Source: an archaeon GW2011_AR15
Lineage (GTDB): Archaea > Nanobdellota > Nanobdellia > Woesearchaeales > GW2011-AR15
DNA length: 64,000 nt
Direction of reading: 5' to 3'
NCBI GenBank assembly: GCA_000830295.1
Contig: CP010425.1
Coordinates: 358,884-422,883 of the forward strand
The notes beneath the pieces were generated by a model. That model worked only from the letters and a program-made list of their open reading frames with translations, did not search any database and was not told the DNA's origin. Each line of letters starts with the position of its first letter. Position 1 is the stretch's first letter. The position numbers were made by a program, and so were the translations under genes. Of the stretch, positions 7,977 through 16,222 are shown one piece after another.

Positions 7977-8956
7977 ATCTCAAAAATATTCTTAAGTGGA
8001 CAATGGCTGTCGCTATGTCGGTTTTTCTTGTCTTCATCATGCTGTCAAGGGTGAAAATTGAGGATATAATATCGACGCTCGCAAATGCCAACCTTCTTTA
8101 TCTGGCAATATTCTTCCTGCTCTACGTGCTGCTTATGGTCCTGCGGACTGTAAGGTTCACTATGGTGCTGAAGAATAAGATGTCTTTCAGGCAGATGCTT
8201 CCGGTTGTATTGCTTCAGAACCTGCTTCTTAACCTTATCCCCTTCAGGATCGGCGAGCTGAGCTACATCTATTATGTGAAAAAAATAGGGAAGCAGTCAT
8301 ATCACAAAGGGATTTCCACGCTTGTCATCACAAAAGTCTTTGATTTATCCATCCTCATCATATTTTTCGTAATCTCTGTCTTCTCCCTTCACCTTGCCTC
8401 TTCCGGGTTCGGGCAGTCAGTACCTTACCTTGTTGCTTTACTGGCCCTGATGTCTCTTGCCCTTATCCTCCTTATTTACCAGCAAGGGATTATTATCCGT
8501 ATTGTCGAAGTATTTGAAAAGATTGCACTGAAAATAAGCACCAGGCTCAGTTTTTTTACAGAGCAGGTAAAAACACTTGTAAATTCATTTGAGGAATTCA
8601 AATCCCCGAAAATGCTTGCCGCCATATTCATCCAGTCTGTGCTTATAATGAGTGTCAGCATGGCGTGCTTTTATTTCACAGTCAATGCCCTTGGATTTTC
8701 CATACCCCTTAATGTCCTTATCATAGGCTCAACTTTCGGCGTGCTTTCAAACCTTATCCCTGTCAACGGGATAGCGGGGTTCGGGACTGTCGAGGGTGTC
8801 TGGGTCCTTGTGCTGACGTTCTTCGGCTATCCTCTTGAATCAGCCATTGTGCTTTCCTTCAGCCTACATATAATACAGCTTATATCAATAAGCATAATGG
8901 GTTCTGTAGGATGGCTAAAGCTGAATGCTCTGCAGTCATCAGAAAAAGCTAGATGA
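7973..8956 (+). CDS. LPG-synthase-TM/UPF0104-type integral membrane protein
   Basis: 327 aa with about eight membrane segments. The family signature is seen as LRTVRFTMVLKNK near 45-60, LIPFRIGELSYIYYVKK near 85-105, and NLIPVNGIAGFGTVEG near 260, the pattern of the lysylphosphatidylglycerol-synthetase membrane domain that is also fused to or paired with polyprenyl-phosphate glycosyltransferases such as AglD. Overlap of 4 bases with the preceding GT-C gene and convergence with a GT2 gene place it in glycolipid handling. A flippase or lipid-carrier role is inference. It overlaps the 3' end of the GT2 gene by 8 bases. Confidence 0.8.
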   Translation: MNLKNILKWTMAVAMSVFLVFIMLSRVKIEDIISTLANANLLYLAIFFLLYVLLMVLRTVRFTMVLKNKMSFRQMLPVVLLQNLLLNLIPFRIGELSYIYYVKKIGKQSYHKGISTLVITKVFDLSILIIFFVISVFSLHLASSGFGQSVPYLVALLALMSLALILLIYQQGIIIRIVEVFEKIALKISTRLSFFTEQVKTLVNSFEEFKSPKMLAAIFIQSVLIMSVSMACFYFTVNALGFSIPLNVLIIGSTFGVLSNLIPVNGIAGFGTVEGVWVLVLTFFGYPLESAIVLSFSLHIIQLISISIMGSVGWLKLNALQSSEKAR

Positions 8957-9878
8957 TTTTTTCAACTGCATAGTTTCTTTTTTTTCCGCTGTAATACATC
9001 TTAAGAAGTATGTCTGCGATAAGGCCGAATATCAGGAACTGTATCCCGATTATCACCAGGAGAACTGACAGCAGGAGCAGCGGCCTGTCTGCTATAGGCT
9101 CTGCATAGAAAAATTTCCTGAAGACCAGATAGCCTCCTGCAAGGAATCCAAGGAATGAAGATAATATTCCCACTCCCCCGAACAGATGTATGGGCCTGTT
9201 GGAATATCTCTGCCAGAAAGCTACAACAAGGAGGTCAAGAAAGCCTTTTGGCAGCCTGAGCAGCCCGTATTTTGTCTTTCCTTTTTTCCTCGGAAAATGA
9301 TTTATTTTAACTTCCGCAACTTTGTATCCTTTAAGCACGAGGATATCCACTATATACCTGTGCATTTCCCCATCCATCTCAAGATCTTCCAGGCATTCTC
9401 TCCTGTAGGTTTTCAGGGAGCATACGGGGTCCTGGAATTTCCCTTTTATTATGATCCTCCTTAAAATTCTTGAAATTACAGAGAAAGCCCTTTTTGAGAA
9501 GCTGTCTTTTCTGTTATATCTCCATCCTGAAACAGCATCATACCCCTCGTTAATTTTGCTTATAAGTTTGGGGATGTCTGCAGGGTCATTCTGCAGGTCT
9601 GCATCCATTGTAACTACAAGCTCTCCCTTTGCATTCCTGAAACCCATGTCCAGTGCGGCAGTCTGGCCGAAATTCCTCCTGAATTTTATTACGCGGACAT
9701 TCCTGTCAGATTTAGCGGCTTTTTCAAGCTCTTTGAAGGTATTATCTGTTGAGCCATCATCTATGAAGATAATCTCGTATTTTTTCCCGAGCTTTTTCAT
9801 TACTCCGGTTACTTTTTCATGGAGCTCTCTTATATTGTCCTGCTCGTTGTATGCTGGGATTATGACTGATATGTCCAT
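8949..9878 (-). CDS. GT2 polyprenyl-phosphate glycosyltransferase with C-terminal membrane pair
   Basis: 309 aa. N-terminal GT-A domain: SVIIPAYNEQDNI at 4-16, FIDDGSTDNT near 39, and the metal-binding TMDADLQNDP near 90. The C-terminal 90 residues hold two membrane segments, the layout of GtrB and AglD-type enzymes that charge undecaprenyl or dolichyl phosphate with a hexose at the cytosolic face. It converges with the LPG-synthase-like gene and most likely supplies lipid-linked sugar to the GT-C enzyme next door. A TATA box (cttttaaata, 9901-9910) sits 27 bases before the ATG; leaderless. Confidence 0.85.
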   Translation of the reverse strand: MDISVIIPAYNEQDNIRELHEKVTGVMKKLGKKYEIIFIDDGSTDNTFKELEKAAKSDRNVRVIKFRRNFGQTAALDMGFRNAKGELVVTMDADLQNDPADIPKLISKINEGYDAVSGWRYNRKDSFSKRAFSVISRILRRIIIKGKFQDPVCSLKTYRRECLEDLEMDGEMHRYIVDILVLKGYKVAEVKINHFPRKKGKTKYGLLRLPKGFLDLLVVAFWQRYSNRPIHLFGGVGILSSFLGFLAGGYLVFRKFFYAEPIADRPLLLLSVLLVIIGIQFLIFGLIADILLKMYYSGKKRNYAVEKII

Positions 9879-9900
9879 GGCGGCTGTTAAACTGGCTCTT

Positions 9901-9910
9901 TATTTAAAAG
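9901..9910 (-). promoter_or_regulatory. TATA box of the GT2 gene
   Basis: Minus-strand cttttaaata centred 27 bases from the ATG at 9878; no Shine-Dalgarno. It faces the RadB box about 25 bases away in a divergent promoter. Confidence 0.55.
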
Positions 9911-9926
9911 TTGCTGATTTCACTAA

Positions 9927-9936
9927 TTTTAAATAT
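9927..9936 (+). promoter_or_regulatory. TATA box of radB
   Basis: ttttaaatat centred about 27 bases before the ATG at 9958, which supports that start over the much longer upstream reading frame. Confidence 0.6.
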
Positions 9937-9957
9937 GCCATAGCTTTTGTTTTTTCC

Positions 9958-10650
9958 ATGGCCTACACTGTTTCTCCAAACACTGATGTTATCGGAAAAC
10001 TCATAGGCGATTATGAGTCGGGGAAAATAACAATGGTCTACGGGAATTCCGCTTCAGGAAAAACAACGCTGTGCCTGCTGGCTGCAATATCCGCTGCTGA
10101 AAAGGGAAAGGTTATTTTTGTTGATGCTGAAAAAGGCTTTAATCCTGAAAGGCTAAAGCAGCTGTACGGAAAAGACATCGGGAAACTGCTTGACAATATA
10201 TTTTTGATCCAGCCCAAATCATTCAGAGAGCAGCATGATACAATACTGAAAGTGAAAAAAATATGCAGCGGCGAAAAGATAAAGCTGGTTGTCGTAGATA
10301 CCGTCGGCCACTATTACAGGAATGTTCTCAACGAGACGCCGAAGGAAGTCAATGAGGCAATGGCTGAGCTCATGGCCAACCTGATAAGGATTGCAAGGGA
10401 CTATGACAAGGTTGTGCTGCTTACAAATCCGGTATATGCAAGAATGGATTCTCCTGACGGGATAAAAATGGTCGGCGGCTCGCTCATGGAAAGGATGTGC
10501 AAAGTGATTGTTGAGCTCCACAGAAAAGATGACAAGAGGACTGCAACCCTAAAGAAATACAAGAGAGATGATGAATCTGAGCATCCGAATATAGGAAAAG
10601 AGATCAGTTTTGAGATAAGAGAGAACGGTTTGTTTTCTTTAGAACATTAA
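9958..10650 (+). CDS. radB: DNA repair and recombination protein RadB
   Basis: 230 aa, the usual RadB length. Archaeal RecA/Rad51 paralogue with only the ATPase core: Walker A GNSASGKT (29-36), Walker B LVVVDTVG near 105-112, and no N-terminal helix-hairpin-helix domain. It assists RadA in homologous recombination. The reading frame is open back to 9451, but those codons lie antisense to the GT2 gene; ATG at 9958 gives the family N-terminus and has a TATA box at the right distance. The 3' end overlaps the opposing unknown gene by 12 bases. Confidence 0.88.
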   Translation: MAYTVSPNTDVIGKLIGDYESGKITMVYGNSASGKTTLCLLAAISAAEKGKVIFVDAEKGFNPERLKQLYGKDIGKLLDNIFLIQPKSFREQHDTILKVKKICSGEKIKLVVVDTVGHYYRNVLNETPKEVNEAMAELMANLIRIARDYDKVVLLTNPVYARMDSPDGIKMVGGSLMERMCKVIVELHRKDDKRTATLKKYKRDDESEHPNIGKEISFEIRENGLFSLEH

Positions 10651-11472
10651 TTTAGCAGCCATCCTCAGTTTTTCTTTAAGGGGCAATGCTATCCCTGCTT
10701 CATGCATATCCTCTTTTAGCCTGACCTGCATCTTCTCACTTGTCTTTTTTGCCTGGTAGAATGCTTTCATAAAATAATGCTCTGCCTGTCCTTTATCTCC
10801 AAACCTGCCAAAAGCCAGCGCCACTATTCTGCTTCTTCTGGAATCCCTTGTAGCATTCTCAAGGTATTCTTCAGGCTGTTCAGCAAACCATCTCAAGGCC
10901 CTGCCACAAAGCTTCCCAAGATTAACCTTGCTGTCTGGGCTGCTGTATATTTCCTTCCAGCTTTCAGAAAAATATTTCGCCCAATAGGGATTATTAATCA
11001 GCTGCCTGTACGTATGGGCAAGGTCCATGTGATAATCAAAAGCTATATCCCTGAAAACAGGATTATGCATCTCAGCAAAATATTCCCACATTGCTGTCTT
11101 TGCTTCTTTTAGCTGCATTTCCGCGGGGTGTATTGCTGATGAAAAATTCCTTAGTATCCCGCTGAGATATTCGTAATCGTTTTTTTCTTTTTTGCCTGCC
11201 TGCCTGTTCGGTTTTTTTCCTGTAAGATATCTTATGTATCCCCATTCAGCTGCATTGAAGGAATCCGCAATGTCAGAATAGCTGCTGTATGAGAACATCC
11301 TGCCATATTCTGCAATAGCCTTGCTTACTGATGTCCTGTCCCTAAGTTTTTTCTCCGGCAATTCAAGCACATCATCTACAAGAGATTCCATGCCTTCCTG
11401 TGGAAATCCGCACTCAACAGTAAGCTCCAGCCTGCTCTTTACCCTGTCAGCAAGCTCTGATTTTACGCCCAT
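10639..11472 (-). CDS. Uncharacterised soluble protein, 277 aa
   Basis: No family recognised. It is probably all-helical, rich in Ala, Tyr, Glu and Arg, with no signal peptide or membrane segment. Segments such as YEYLSGILRNFSSAIHPAE, ALAFGRFGDKGQAEHYFMKA and ALRWFAEQPEEYLE have the spacing of TPR-like helical hairpins, which is a weak suggestion. Start taken as ATG at 11472: a TATA box (ctttaaatataac, 11491-11503) is centred about 25 bases upstream, so the four upstream codons from a TTG are not needed. The following minus-strand neighbour upstream is another unknown protein with its own TATA box. Confidence 0.6.
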   Translation of the reverse strand: MGVKSELADRVKSRLELTVECGFPQEGMESLVDDVLELPEKKLRDRTSVSKAIAEYGRMFSYSSYSDIADSFNAAEWGYIRYLTGKKPNRQAGKKEKNDYEYLSGILRNFSSAIHPAEMQLKEAKTAMWEYFAEMHNPVFRDIAFDYHMDLAHTYRQLINNPYWAKYFSESWKEIYSSPDSKVNLGKLCGRALRWFAEQPEEYLENATRDSRRSRIVALAFGRFGDKGQAEHYFMKAFYQAKKTSEKMQVRLKEDMHEAGIALPLKEKLRMAAKLMF

Positions 11473-11490
11473 AAATAAGGGCAACCTGAA

Positions 11491-11503
11491 GTTATATTTA
11501 AAG
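11491..11503 (-). promoter_or_regulatory. TATA box of the 277-aa unknown gene
   Basis: Minus-strand ctttaaatataac centred about 25 bases from the ATG at 11472; fixes the start. Confidence 0.55.
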
Positions 11504-11513
11504 TTAAAAGGAA

Positions 11514-12119
11514 TCAGTAAGTAAGAGAGGCATGCTGAAGAGTTATGGTATTGTTTCTGACTACAACGTCTTTTAATTTTTCCAGAGGAGAAAGAGGGCC
11601 GTAAATAATGCCGCTAAGCTGGTACCTTTTGTGTGTCACCGCCCGAACTACATCCATGGTATGCTTAACACCTTTTTCTTTATACGTATCCTCTATAAGA
11701 TCTCTGAGGTGCTGGGCATATTTCTCCGGAATGTCCTGGGTATAATACCACTCTGACGAGAAAGTAAGTGTTGCTGTATCTATGATTTTTGCTTTTTCTA
11801 CCATCACCGGAAGTTTTGTTATGTACTCGTTAACTGTATCCATATCATCTACTGTGCCTGAAAGGACCATTTCCAGCGTGCCTTCCTGTGCTGATCTTTT
11901 GAATAATCCGGGAAAATGCCTTGCCCTATCCAGGCTATACCTTAGTATCTCAAATTCTCTTGACAACGGAAGCTGGGACCTCTCTGCATATTTGGCTACA
12001 TTCTCTCCGGAAAATATATTTTCCAGCAGTGCAACTTCTGATACTTTTTCAAGGTTGTCTTCTGATTCCTCTATAGAAAGGATATATTCCCTGGCCATAA
12101 TCCCGTTATCTGCGAGCAT
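11514..12119 (-). CDS. Uncharacterised soluble protein, 201 aa
   Basis: No family recognised. Predicted soluble, mixed alpha/beta, acidic N-terminal half (YILSIEESEDNLEKV), with a later segment YAQHLRDLIEDTYKEKGVKHT and a C-terminal stretch LSGIIYGPLSPLEKL. In-frame ATGs occur at 12134, 12119 and 12098. A TATA box (tttataaa, about 12143-12150) is 28 bases from 12119, so that start is preferred; starting at 12134 would add five residues. It lies between two other minus-strand genes and may be lineage-specific. Confidence 0.55.
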   Translation of the reverse strand: MLADNGIMAREYILSIEESEDNLEKVSEVALLENIFSGENVAKYAERSQLPLSREFEILRYSLDRARHFPGLFKRSAQEGTLEMVLSGTVDDMDTVNEYITKLPVMVEKAKIIDTATLTFSSEWYYTQDIPEKYAQHLRDLIEDTYKEKGVKHTMDVVRAVTHKRYQLSGIIYGPLSPLEKLKDVVVRNNTITLQHASLTY

Positions 12120-12161
12120 AGAAGCCGGGAACATTGAATTAATTTATAAAATTATTCAGTA

Positions 12162-12995
12162 TCACAGTTTTTCAGCAGTAACTCCGTTGAACACCCTCTG
12201 CATGTTCCTGAAGCCTGCCTTCTCAAGCCTTTTTATTATGCCCGCCCGTATGTCCATGCCTCTTTTCTTGCTGCCCGGATCTCCTGTGTAATGGTATAGT
12301 TTCCCTCCGGGTTTCATTACCCTGTAAAGCTGGTTGTAGAACTCCTGGGAATAAAGCAGCGTGGACAGTGCAAGCCTTGGCGGGTCATGTATCACCCTGT
12401 CAAAAAAAGCATTCGGGAATTTCTTTATCTCCGCAAACGCATCCCCTATTATCATTTTTATTTTCTTATTGTCAAACAGTTCCTTTGACCACGGGTTGAT
12501 TTTCTGCAGCTCAGCCACGTTCGGGTCTATCTCTATGGTATAGACTATTTCTGCTGTCTCTGCTGCCTTTATTGCCGTATAGCCGAGGCCGCAGCATGTG
12601 TCAAGCACTGTCCCGGTGCATGGCGCAACAAAATTAATTTTCTGCTTCGTGTCTTCCAGGGGTGAAAATTTTTTGGTGACGTGCATCCTTATTCCTGATA
12701 TCTCTATTGTCGGCGGAGTCCTGTACCCTGTCGGGACGAGCTTGTAGTATCTCTGCAGCTCTTCTGAGAATATTGCGACCTGAATTATCGAGCTGTTCTC
12801 AACCAGAAAGCACATAGTGTCTTTTTTTATTATTTTTTTTATATCCGCAATGCCAAGCTTCTGGCCGTCGGGAAATATGAAGTACTCTCCTTCCCTTCTT
12901 ATTTCTGATTCTGTCAGGCCGAGGTCAAGCGATGCCGTGGCCTTGTCTCCCGCCGGGAGGAATTTCCTGGCCTGGTATGCTGAAAGAAGTATCAT
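12162..12995 (-). CDS. Predicted archaeal SAM-dependent methyltransferase (COG2521-like)
   Basis: 277 aa. N-terminal region (about 1-120) has SAYQARKFLPAGDKATASLDLG, typical of the COG2521 archaeal methyltransferases, and is followed by a class I Rossmann core: VLDTCCGLGYTAIKA (motif I), TIEIDPNVAEL (acidic loop, motif II) and FDRVIHDPPRLAL (DPP catalytic/substrate motif IV). The DPPR motif suggests an amino group on a base or polypeptide, but the target is not known. The frame is open much further upstream, but that part is antisense-free only because it overlaps the end of rpsB; ATG at 12995 begins 32 bases after the rpsB stop and starts the conserved domain. Likely cotranscribed with rpsB. 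Confidence 0.75.
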   Translation of the reverse strand: MILLSAYQARKFLPAGDKATASLDLGLTESEIRREGEYFIFPDGQKLGIADIKKIIKKDTMCFLVENSSIIQVAIFSEELQRYYKLVPTGYRTPPTIEISGIRMHVTKKFSPLEDTKQKINFVAPCTGTVLDTCCGLGYTAIKAAETAEIVYTIEIDPNVAELQKINPWSKELFDNKKIKMIIGDAFAEIKKFPNAFFDRVIHDPPRLALSTLLYSQEFYNQLYRVMKPGGKLYHYTGDPGSKKRGMDIRAGIIKRLEKAGFRNMQRVFNGVTAEKL

Positions 12996-13026
12996 AAGGA
13001 AAAAGAAAATAGCGGAAAATAAAAAC

Positions 13027-13620
13027 TTATTCAGACGTGAAGTCCTCAATTGTGTACTTGAAGTCCTTCTCCTTGAATTCGCCTCTCTGCTTGAGGTATT
13101 CCCTTGTAACAATGTAGAACAGCAGCCCCAGGCTCTTCTTTCCTTTGTTGTTGCATGGGACAACGAGGTCAATGTTGTTTGCCTGGTTGTTTGTATCGCA
13201 GAGTGCAATTACGGGTATGCCTACCTTCATTGCATCCAGCACAGCGTTCCTGTCGGGCCATGCGTCTGTGACCACAAGTATCTTTGGCTCAGTGTAGTTC
13301 TTCAGCTTTGGGTTTGTCATTATTCCCGGCGGATACCTGCCGGCAAAGAATTTTGCACCTGTTATCTTCCCGAAAATCTTTACAGGAAGCCAGCCGTTCT
13401 CTCTTCTTGACACAATAAGTATGTCTTCAGGAGCATATCTGGCAAGCATGTTTGCCATCATCCTTATTCTTTCATCTATCTTCTGGACATTCAGCACTGA
13501 TAGTCCGTCCGGCCTTGTTTTGTAGATGAAGTTTTCCATAAACCTTGTCTTGAATTTTGTTCCTATGTGTATACCTGCCTTAAGGTAAGTGTCGTTGTCA
13601 ACAAGCAATTCTTCAGTCAT
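13027..13620 (-). CDS. rpsB: 30S ribosomal protein uS2
   Basis: 197 aa, normal for archaeal uS2. Identifying segments are LKAGIHIGTKFKT, IYKTRPDGLSVLNV, FAGRYPPGIMTNP, EPKILVVTDAWPDRNA and VIALCDTNNQANNIDLVVPCNNKGKKSLGL (given here as separate short parts in order). A strong AGGAGG lies eight bases before the ATG, one of the best Shine-Dalgarno sites in the window. The leader upstream holds two inverted repeats. Usual archaeal neighbours (enolase, RNA polymerase subunits) are absent; instead a Lon-like protease gene is upstream and a methyltransferase downstream. Confidence 0.95.
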   Translation of the reverse strand: MTEELLVDNDTYLKAGIHIGTKFKTRFMENFIYKTRPDGLSVLNVQKIDERIRMMANMLARYAPEDILIVSRRENGWLPVKIFGKITGAKFFAGRYPPGIMTNPKLKNYTEPKILVVTDAWPDRNAVLDAMKVGIPVIALCDTNNQANNIDLVVPCNNKGKKSLGLLFYIVTREYLKQRGEFKEKDFKYTIEDFTSE

Positions 13621-13628
13621 CTTAATTT

Positions 13629-13634
13629 CCTCCT
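13629..13634 (-). promoter_or_regulatory. Shine-Dalgarno site of rpsB
   Basis: AGGAGG on the minus strand, eight bases from the ATG at 13620, with a stem-loop ending six bases upstream of it. Confidence 0.8.
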
Positions 13635-13640
13635 ATGCAA

Positions 13641-13663
13641 CAGTAAAGAAACAATCTTTACTG
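13641..13663 (-). promoter_or_regulatory. Leader stem-loop ahead of rpsB
   Basis: Perfect 8-base inverted repeat, cagtaaag then a 7-base loop then ctttactg, ending six bases before the AGGAGG of rpsB. Candidate site for control of uS2 translation. Confidence 0.5.
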
Positions 13664-13686
13664 CATCTTTATCGCCTCAGCAGTGT

Positions 13687-13715
13687 GTTAAAGGTCCTTT
13701 CGCTTTCCCTTTAAC
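13687..13715 (-). promoter_or_regulatory. Second inverted repeat between the Lon-like gene and rpsB
   Basis: Perfect 8-base arms gttaaagg and cctttaac separated by 13 bases. It lies 41 bases past the Lon-like stop and about 70 bases ahead of rpsB. It could be a leader hairpin, an operator near the start site, or a processing site. Confidence 0.4.
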
Positions 13716-13721
13716 GTCGGC

Positions 13722-13730
13722 AATATATTA
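13722..13730 (-). promoter_or_regulatory. Candidate TATA box of rpsB
   Basis: Minus-strand taatatatt. A second candidate, ttttataaat at about 13746-13755, overlaps the end of the Lon-like gene and would put both inverted repeats inside the leader. Confidence 0.35.
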
Positions 13731-13755
13731 CTGGATAAAGAAGCCATTTATAAAA

Positions 13756-15426
13756 TTATCTCCCTCTTCTCTTTTTCCTGCTCATGACGAGCACAGCAAA
13801 CGACGCTCCTGCGACAGCTCCTAGGCCAAAGAGGAGGAGATACCTGTAGTTTATTATGGGGAATCTGAATCCCTTCTCCTCAAAATATATATCAAGGCTC
13901 CCGAGCTCAAGGGCATATTCAAGATAGAGCAGTGCAGAGCCTTTGTCTGTTTCTCTCAGGGAACCCCCGTATTCATAATAGCTGTAGGCTGCTATGGGAA
14001 ACATGCCCCTGGCTGTCTGCTTTGCTATGAGCGACTTCACTATGCTGAGCCTGTCCTCTATTATTTTTTCATCATATTCAGGGTCGACTGACATTGTATT
14101 AAGTATGACGTCAACCCTTGCTTTTGCTATGCTGGCCTCATAGAGGCAGATTTCAGGGTTCCCGTTGTTATATTCCGTGTTTGACCTCACAATCGCTTCC
14201 CTTGCCTCATTGCCTCCTTCCGGAAGGTAGAGCTCAAGATACTGTATTCTCTCCTCAACCTCGGATATTTTCTCAAGGCAGGATTCATTGAGTGCTTCTT
14301 TGTCAATATTGAATTCTGTCCCGAAGGTGTTGAAGAAGCCTGACCACGACCTTGCTGTGTTCAGCCTCTCTGTTGCGTATGCAATGCTGTATATTGTCGA
14401 ATTGTCAAATTCTCCCCTGCTGATTCTCCTGGATACGTCGCTGAGGCCTGCCTCTGCCTCTGAAATCCTGGAGGAGACTATCATATAAGTCTCAAGGTCC
14501 GTAAGCGTATCTATAGGGTTATTCTCTATGTTTGCCCTGAAAAGTATTGCATCTGCCTTTATCTGATCTATTTTTTCCCTTGCTTCCCTTACTGTCAGGT
14601 TCTGCCTCATAAACTCCTCATACTTCAGGTTGACATTTGCAACAAAGCAATAGCTGGCTGCGCTGTAGTATCTCCCGCTTTCCTGCGCAGCTCTTGCAAG
14701 GCTGTAATATTCCTCCTCGACACCCAAGCTGAGAAGAAGCTTCTCTGCCTGGCTGCATATGTCGTCTGAGAGGCGCTGCATGACTTCAACATATTCCTGG
14801 CTAAGCTCTATATCTGCTTCTGTCGCATATTCTTTTCCTGTTATCTCTTTTACCGCATCGCTGAGGTGCGAGATCTCTATTATCTCAACAGTATTGTTTC
14901 CTGTCCCGTTTGTCAGGTTGAGCTGCATGTATTTCGGGATAAGGACTTTTGCTATGCCGTTTTTTGCTGCCGCATCCAGTTTCGTTGTTATGCCGCCCAC
15001 CTGCCCTATTATACCTCCTGAATTTATCGTCCCTGTTATTGATACGCTCTGGTCTATTGCCAGGCCTTCAAGGACGGCAACTGTAAGCACTGCTGCCCCT
15101 GCCCCTGCGCTCGGGCCGCCTACAAGCCCGCTCGTCGACCTTATCCTGTAGAAAAAATCATACCTGCTGCAGTCCCTCTCAAGGAAATTGCAGGCAACCT
15201 CTTTTGCAAATCTTGTGGATATCTGCGTGTCAAGTCTTGAGAGCGGCAGGGAGTCTATGAATACCCTTCCTGTGCCTTCCTTTATCTCCAGCTCCATGTC
15301 AGCGACGCTGCCTATGAGCTCTTCTCCTGTATTTGTCACGGCAAGCAGCTTTATGCTGCCTGATTTTGCCATGGCTGCGGGCATAAGGATCAGCACCAGC
15401 ACAATCATGAAATATTTTTTGAGCAT
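13756..15426 (-). CDS. Exported Lon-like (S16) serine protease without ATPase domain
   Basis: 556 aa. Signal peptide ends near PAAMA (about 20); one C-terminal membrane helix (about 522-545) followed by RKKRRGR, so the protease domain is outside and anchored by its tail. The S16 dyad is intact: S106 in GGPSAGA and K149 in TTKLDAA, 43 residues apart as in Lon. There is no AAA module. The middle third (about 200-510) is helical and rich in Glu and Ala, perhaps TPR-like. Archaeal proteins of this kind are known but their substrates are not; misfolded surface proteins are a reasonable guess. Confidence 0.88.
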   Translation of the reverse strand: MLKKYFMIVLVLILMPAAMAKSGSIKLLAVTNTGEELIGSVADMELEIKEGTGRVFIDSLPLSRLDTQISTRFAKEVACNFLERDCSRYDFFYRIRSTSGLVGGPSAGAGAAVLTVAVLEGLAIDQSVSITGTINSGGIIGQVGGITTKLDAAAKNGIAKVLIPKYMQLNLTNGTGNNTVEIIEISHLSDAVKEITGKEYATEADIELSQEYVEVMQRLSDDICSQAEKLLLSLGVEEEYYSLARAAQESGRYYSAASYCFVANVNLKYEEFMRQNLTVREAREKIDQIKADAILFRANIENNPIDTLTDLETYMIVSSRISEAEAGLSDVSRRISRGEFDNSTIYSIAYATERLNTARSWSGFFNTFGTEFNIDKEALNESCLEKISEVEERIQYLELYLPEGGNEAREAIVRSNTEYNNGNPEICLYEASIAKARVDVILNTMSVDPEYDEKIIEDRLSIVKSLIAKQTARGMFPIAAYSYYEYGGSLRETDKGSALLYLEYALELGSLDIYFEEKGFRFPIINYRYLLLFGLGAVAGASFAVLVMSRKKRRGR

Positions 15427-15522
15427 CCTGTCTGGGAATTCAGGAGGGTATATAAGTTTTTTTTAAATTCTGACCACAATCTTTTAATAGGACTGTAATA
15501 TATTCTATGCTGGGTGATATGA

Positions 15523-16167
15523 ATGGAATTTTTCGTTGATACTGCAGATGTTGACATGATTAAGAAGCTTAATGATATGGGTCTTGTGGACGGGGTTACA
15601 ACAAATCCCACGCTGATTATGAAAGCCGGGAAAGGGCACAAGGAAACCATCCAGAAGATAAGCTCCATTGTGAAAGGCCCGATAAGCGTTGAGACGCTTA
15701 GCACTGATGCAGAGGGCATGGTGAAAGAGGCCCTTGAGTATGTAACCTGGGGTAAAAACATTGTTGTAAAAATTGTGATGACTCCTGAAGGCATGAAGGC
15801 TGTAAAGATACTCTCAAAAAAAGGCATAAAGACAAATGTGACTGTTACTTTCTCCCCGCTGCAGGCCCTGATAGCTGCAAAGGCAGGCGCAACTTATGTG
15901 AGCCCTTTTGTAGGAAGACTGGATGATGTCGGCCACTTCGGCATGGATACTGTTGCGCAGATAAAGGAGATATATGAAAACTACGGCTACCAGACAAAAA
16001 TACTTGCGGCAAGCCTGAGGCACCCAACGCATGTCCTTGAAGCTGCTCTTATGGGAGTAGATGTTGCAACAATCCCTCCTGATGTGATGCTGAAGCTGTT
16101 CAATCATCCGCTGACAGATGCAGGGATAAAAAGCTTCCTTGATGACTCAAAGAAGTGGAAGAAATAG
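15523..16167 (+). CDS. tal: Transaldolase, small (TalB-like/fructose-6-phosphate aldolase subfamily)
   Basis: 214 aa, the length of the short transaldolase/FSA subfamily. Key parts are [14 protein letters not shown] (3-16), [13 protein letters not shown] (24-36) and the Schiff-base lysine K83 in [10 protein letters not shown]. It moves a dihydroxyacetone unit between sugar phosphates in the non-oxidative pentose phosphate pathway, or acts as a fructose-6-phosphate aldolase; conserved FVGRLDD in the C-terminal half favours transaldolase. Start ATG at 15523 has GGTGAT a few bases upstream. The oxidative branch genes lie 4-7 kb away, so this may complete the pathway. Confidence 0.88.
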   Translation: MEFFVDTADVDMIKKLNDMGLVDGVTTNPTLIMKAGKGHKETIQKISSIVKGPISVETLSTDAEGMVKEALEYVTWGKNIVVKIVMTPEGMKAVKILSKKGIKTNVTVTFSPLQALIAAKAGATYVSPFVGRLDDVGHFGMDTVAQIKEIYENYGYQTKILAASLRHPTHVLEAALMGVDVATIPPDVMLKLFNHPLTDAGIKSFLDDSKKWKK

Positions 16168-16222
16168 GCCTTCCGATATCTTTATATATTTACAGGAAAA
16201 CAAGAGGAACAGGTGATAGCAA

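Noticed and set aside
9451-9957. Upstream 169-codon extension of the radB frame
   Set aside because: It is antisense to the GT2 gene and would add non-homologous sequence; the TATA box and family N-terminus support ATG 9958.
12996-13208. Upstream extension of the COG2521-like methyltransferase frame
   Set aside because: It overlaps the end of rpsB in another frame and is low-complexity; the domain starts at 12995.
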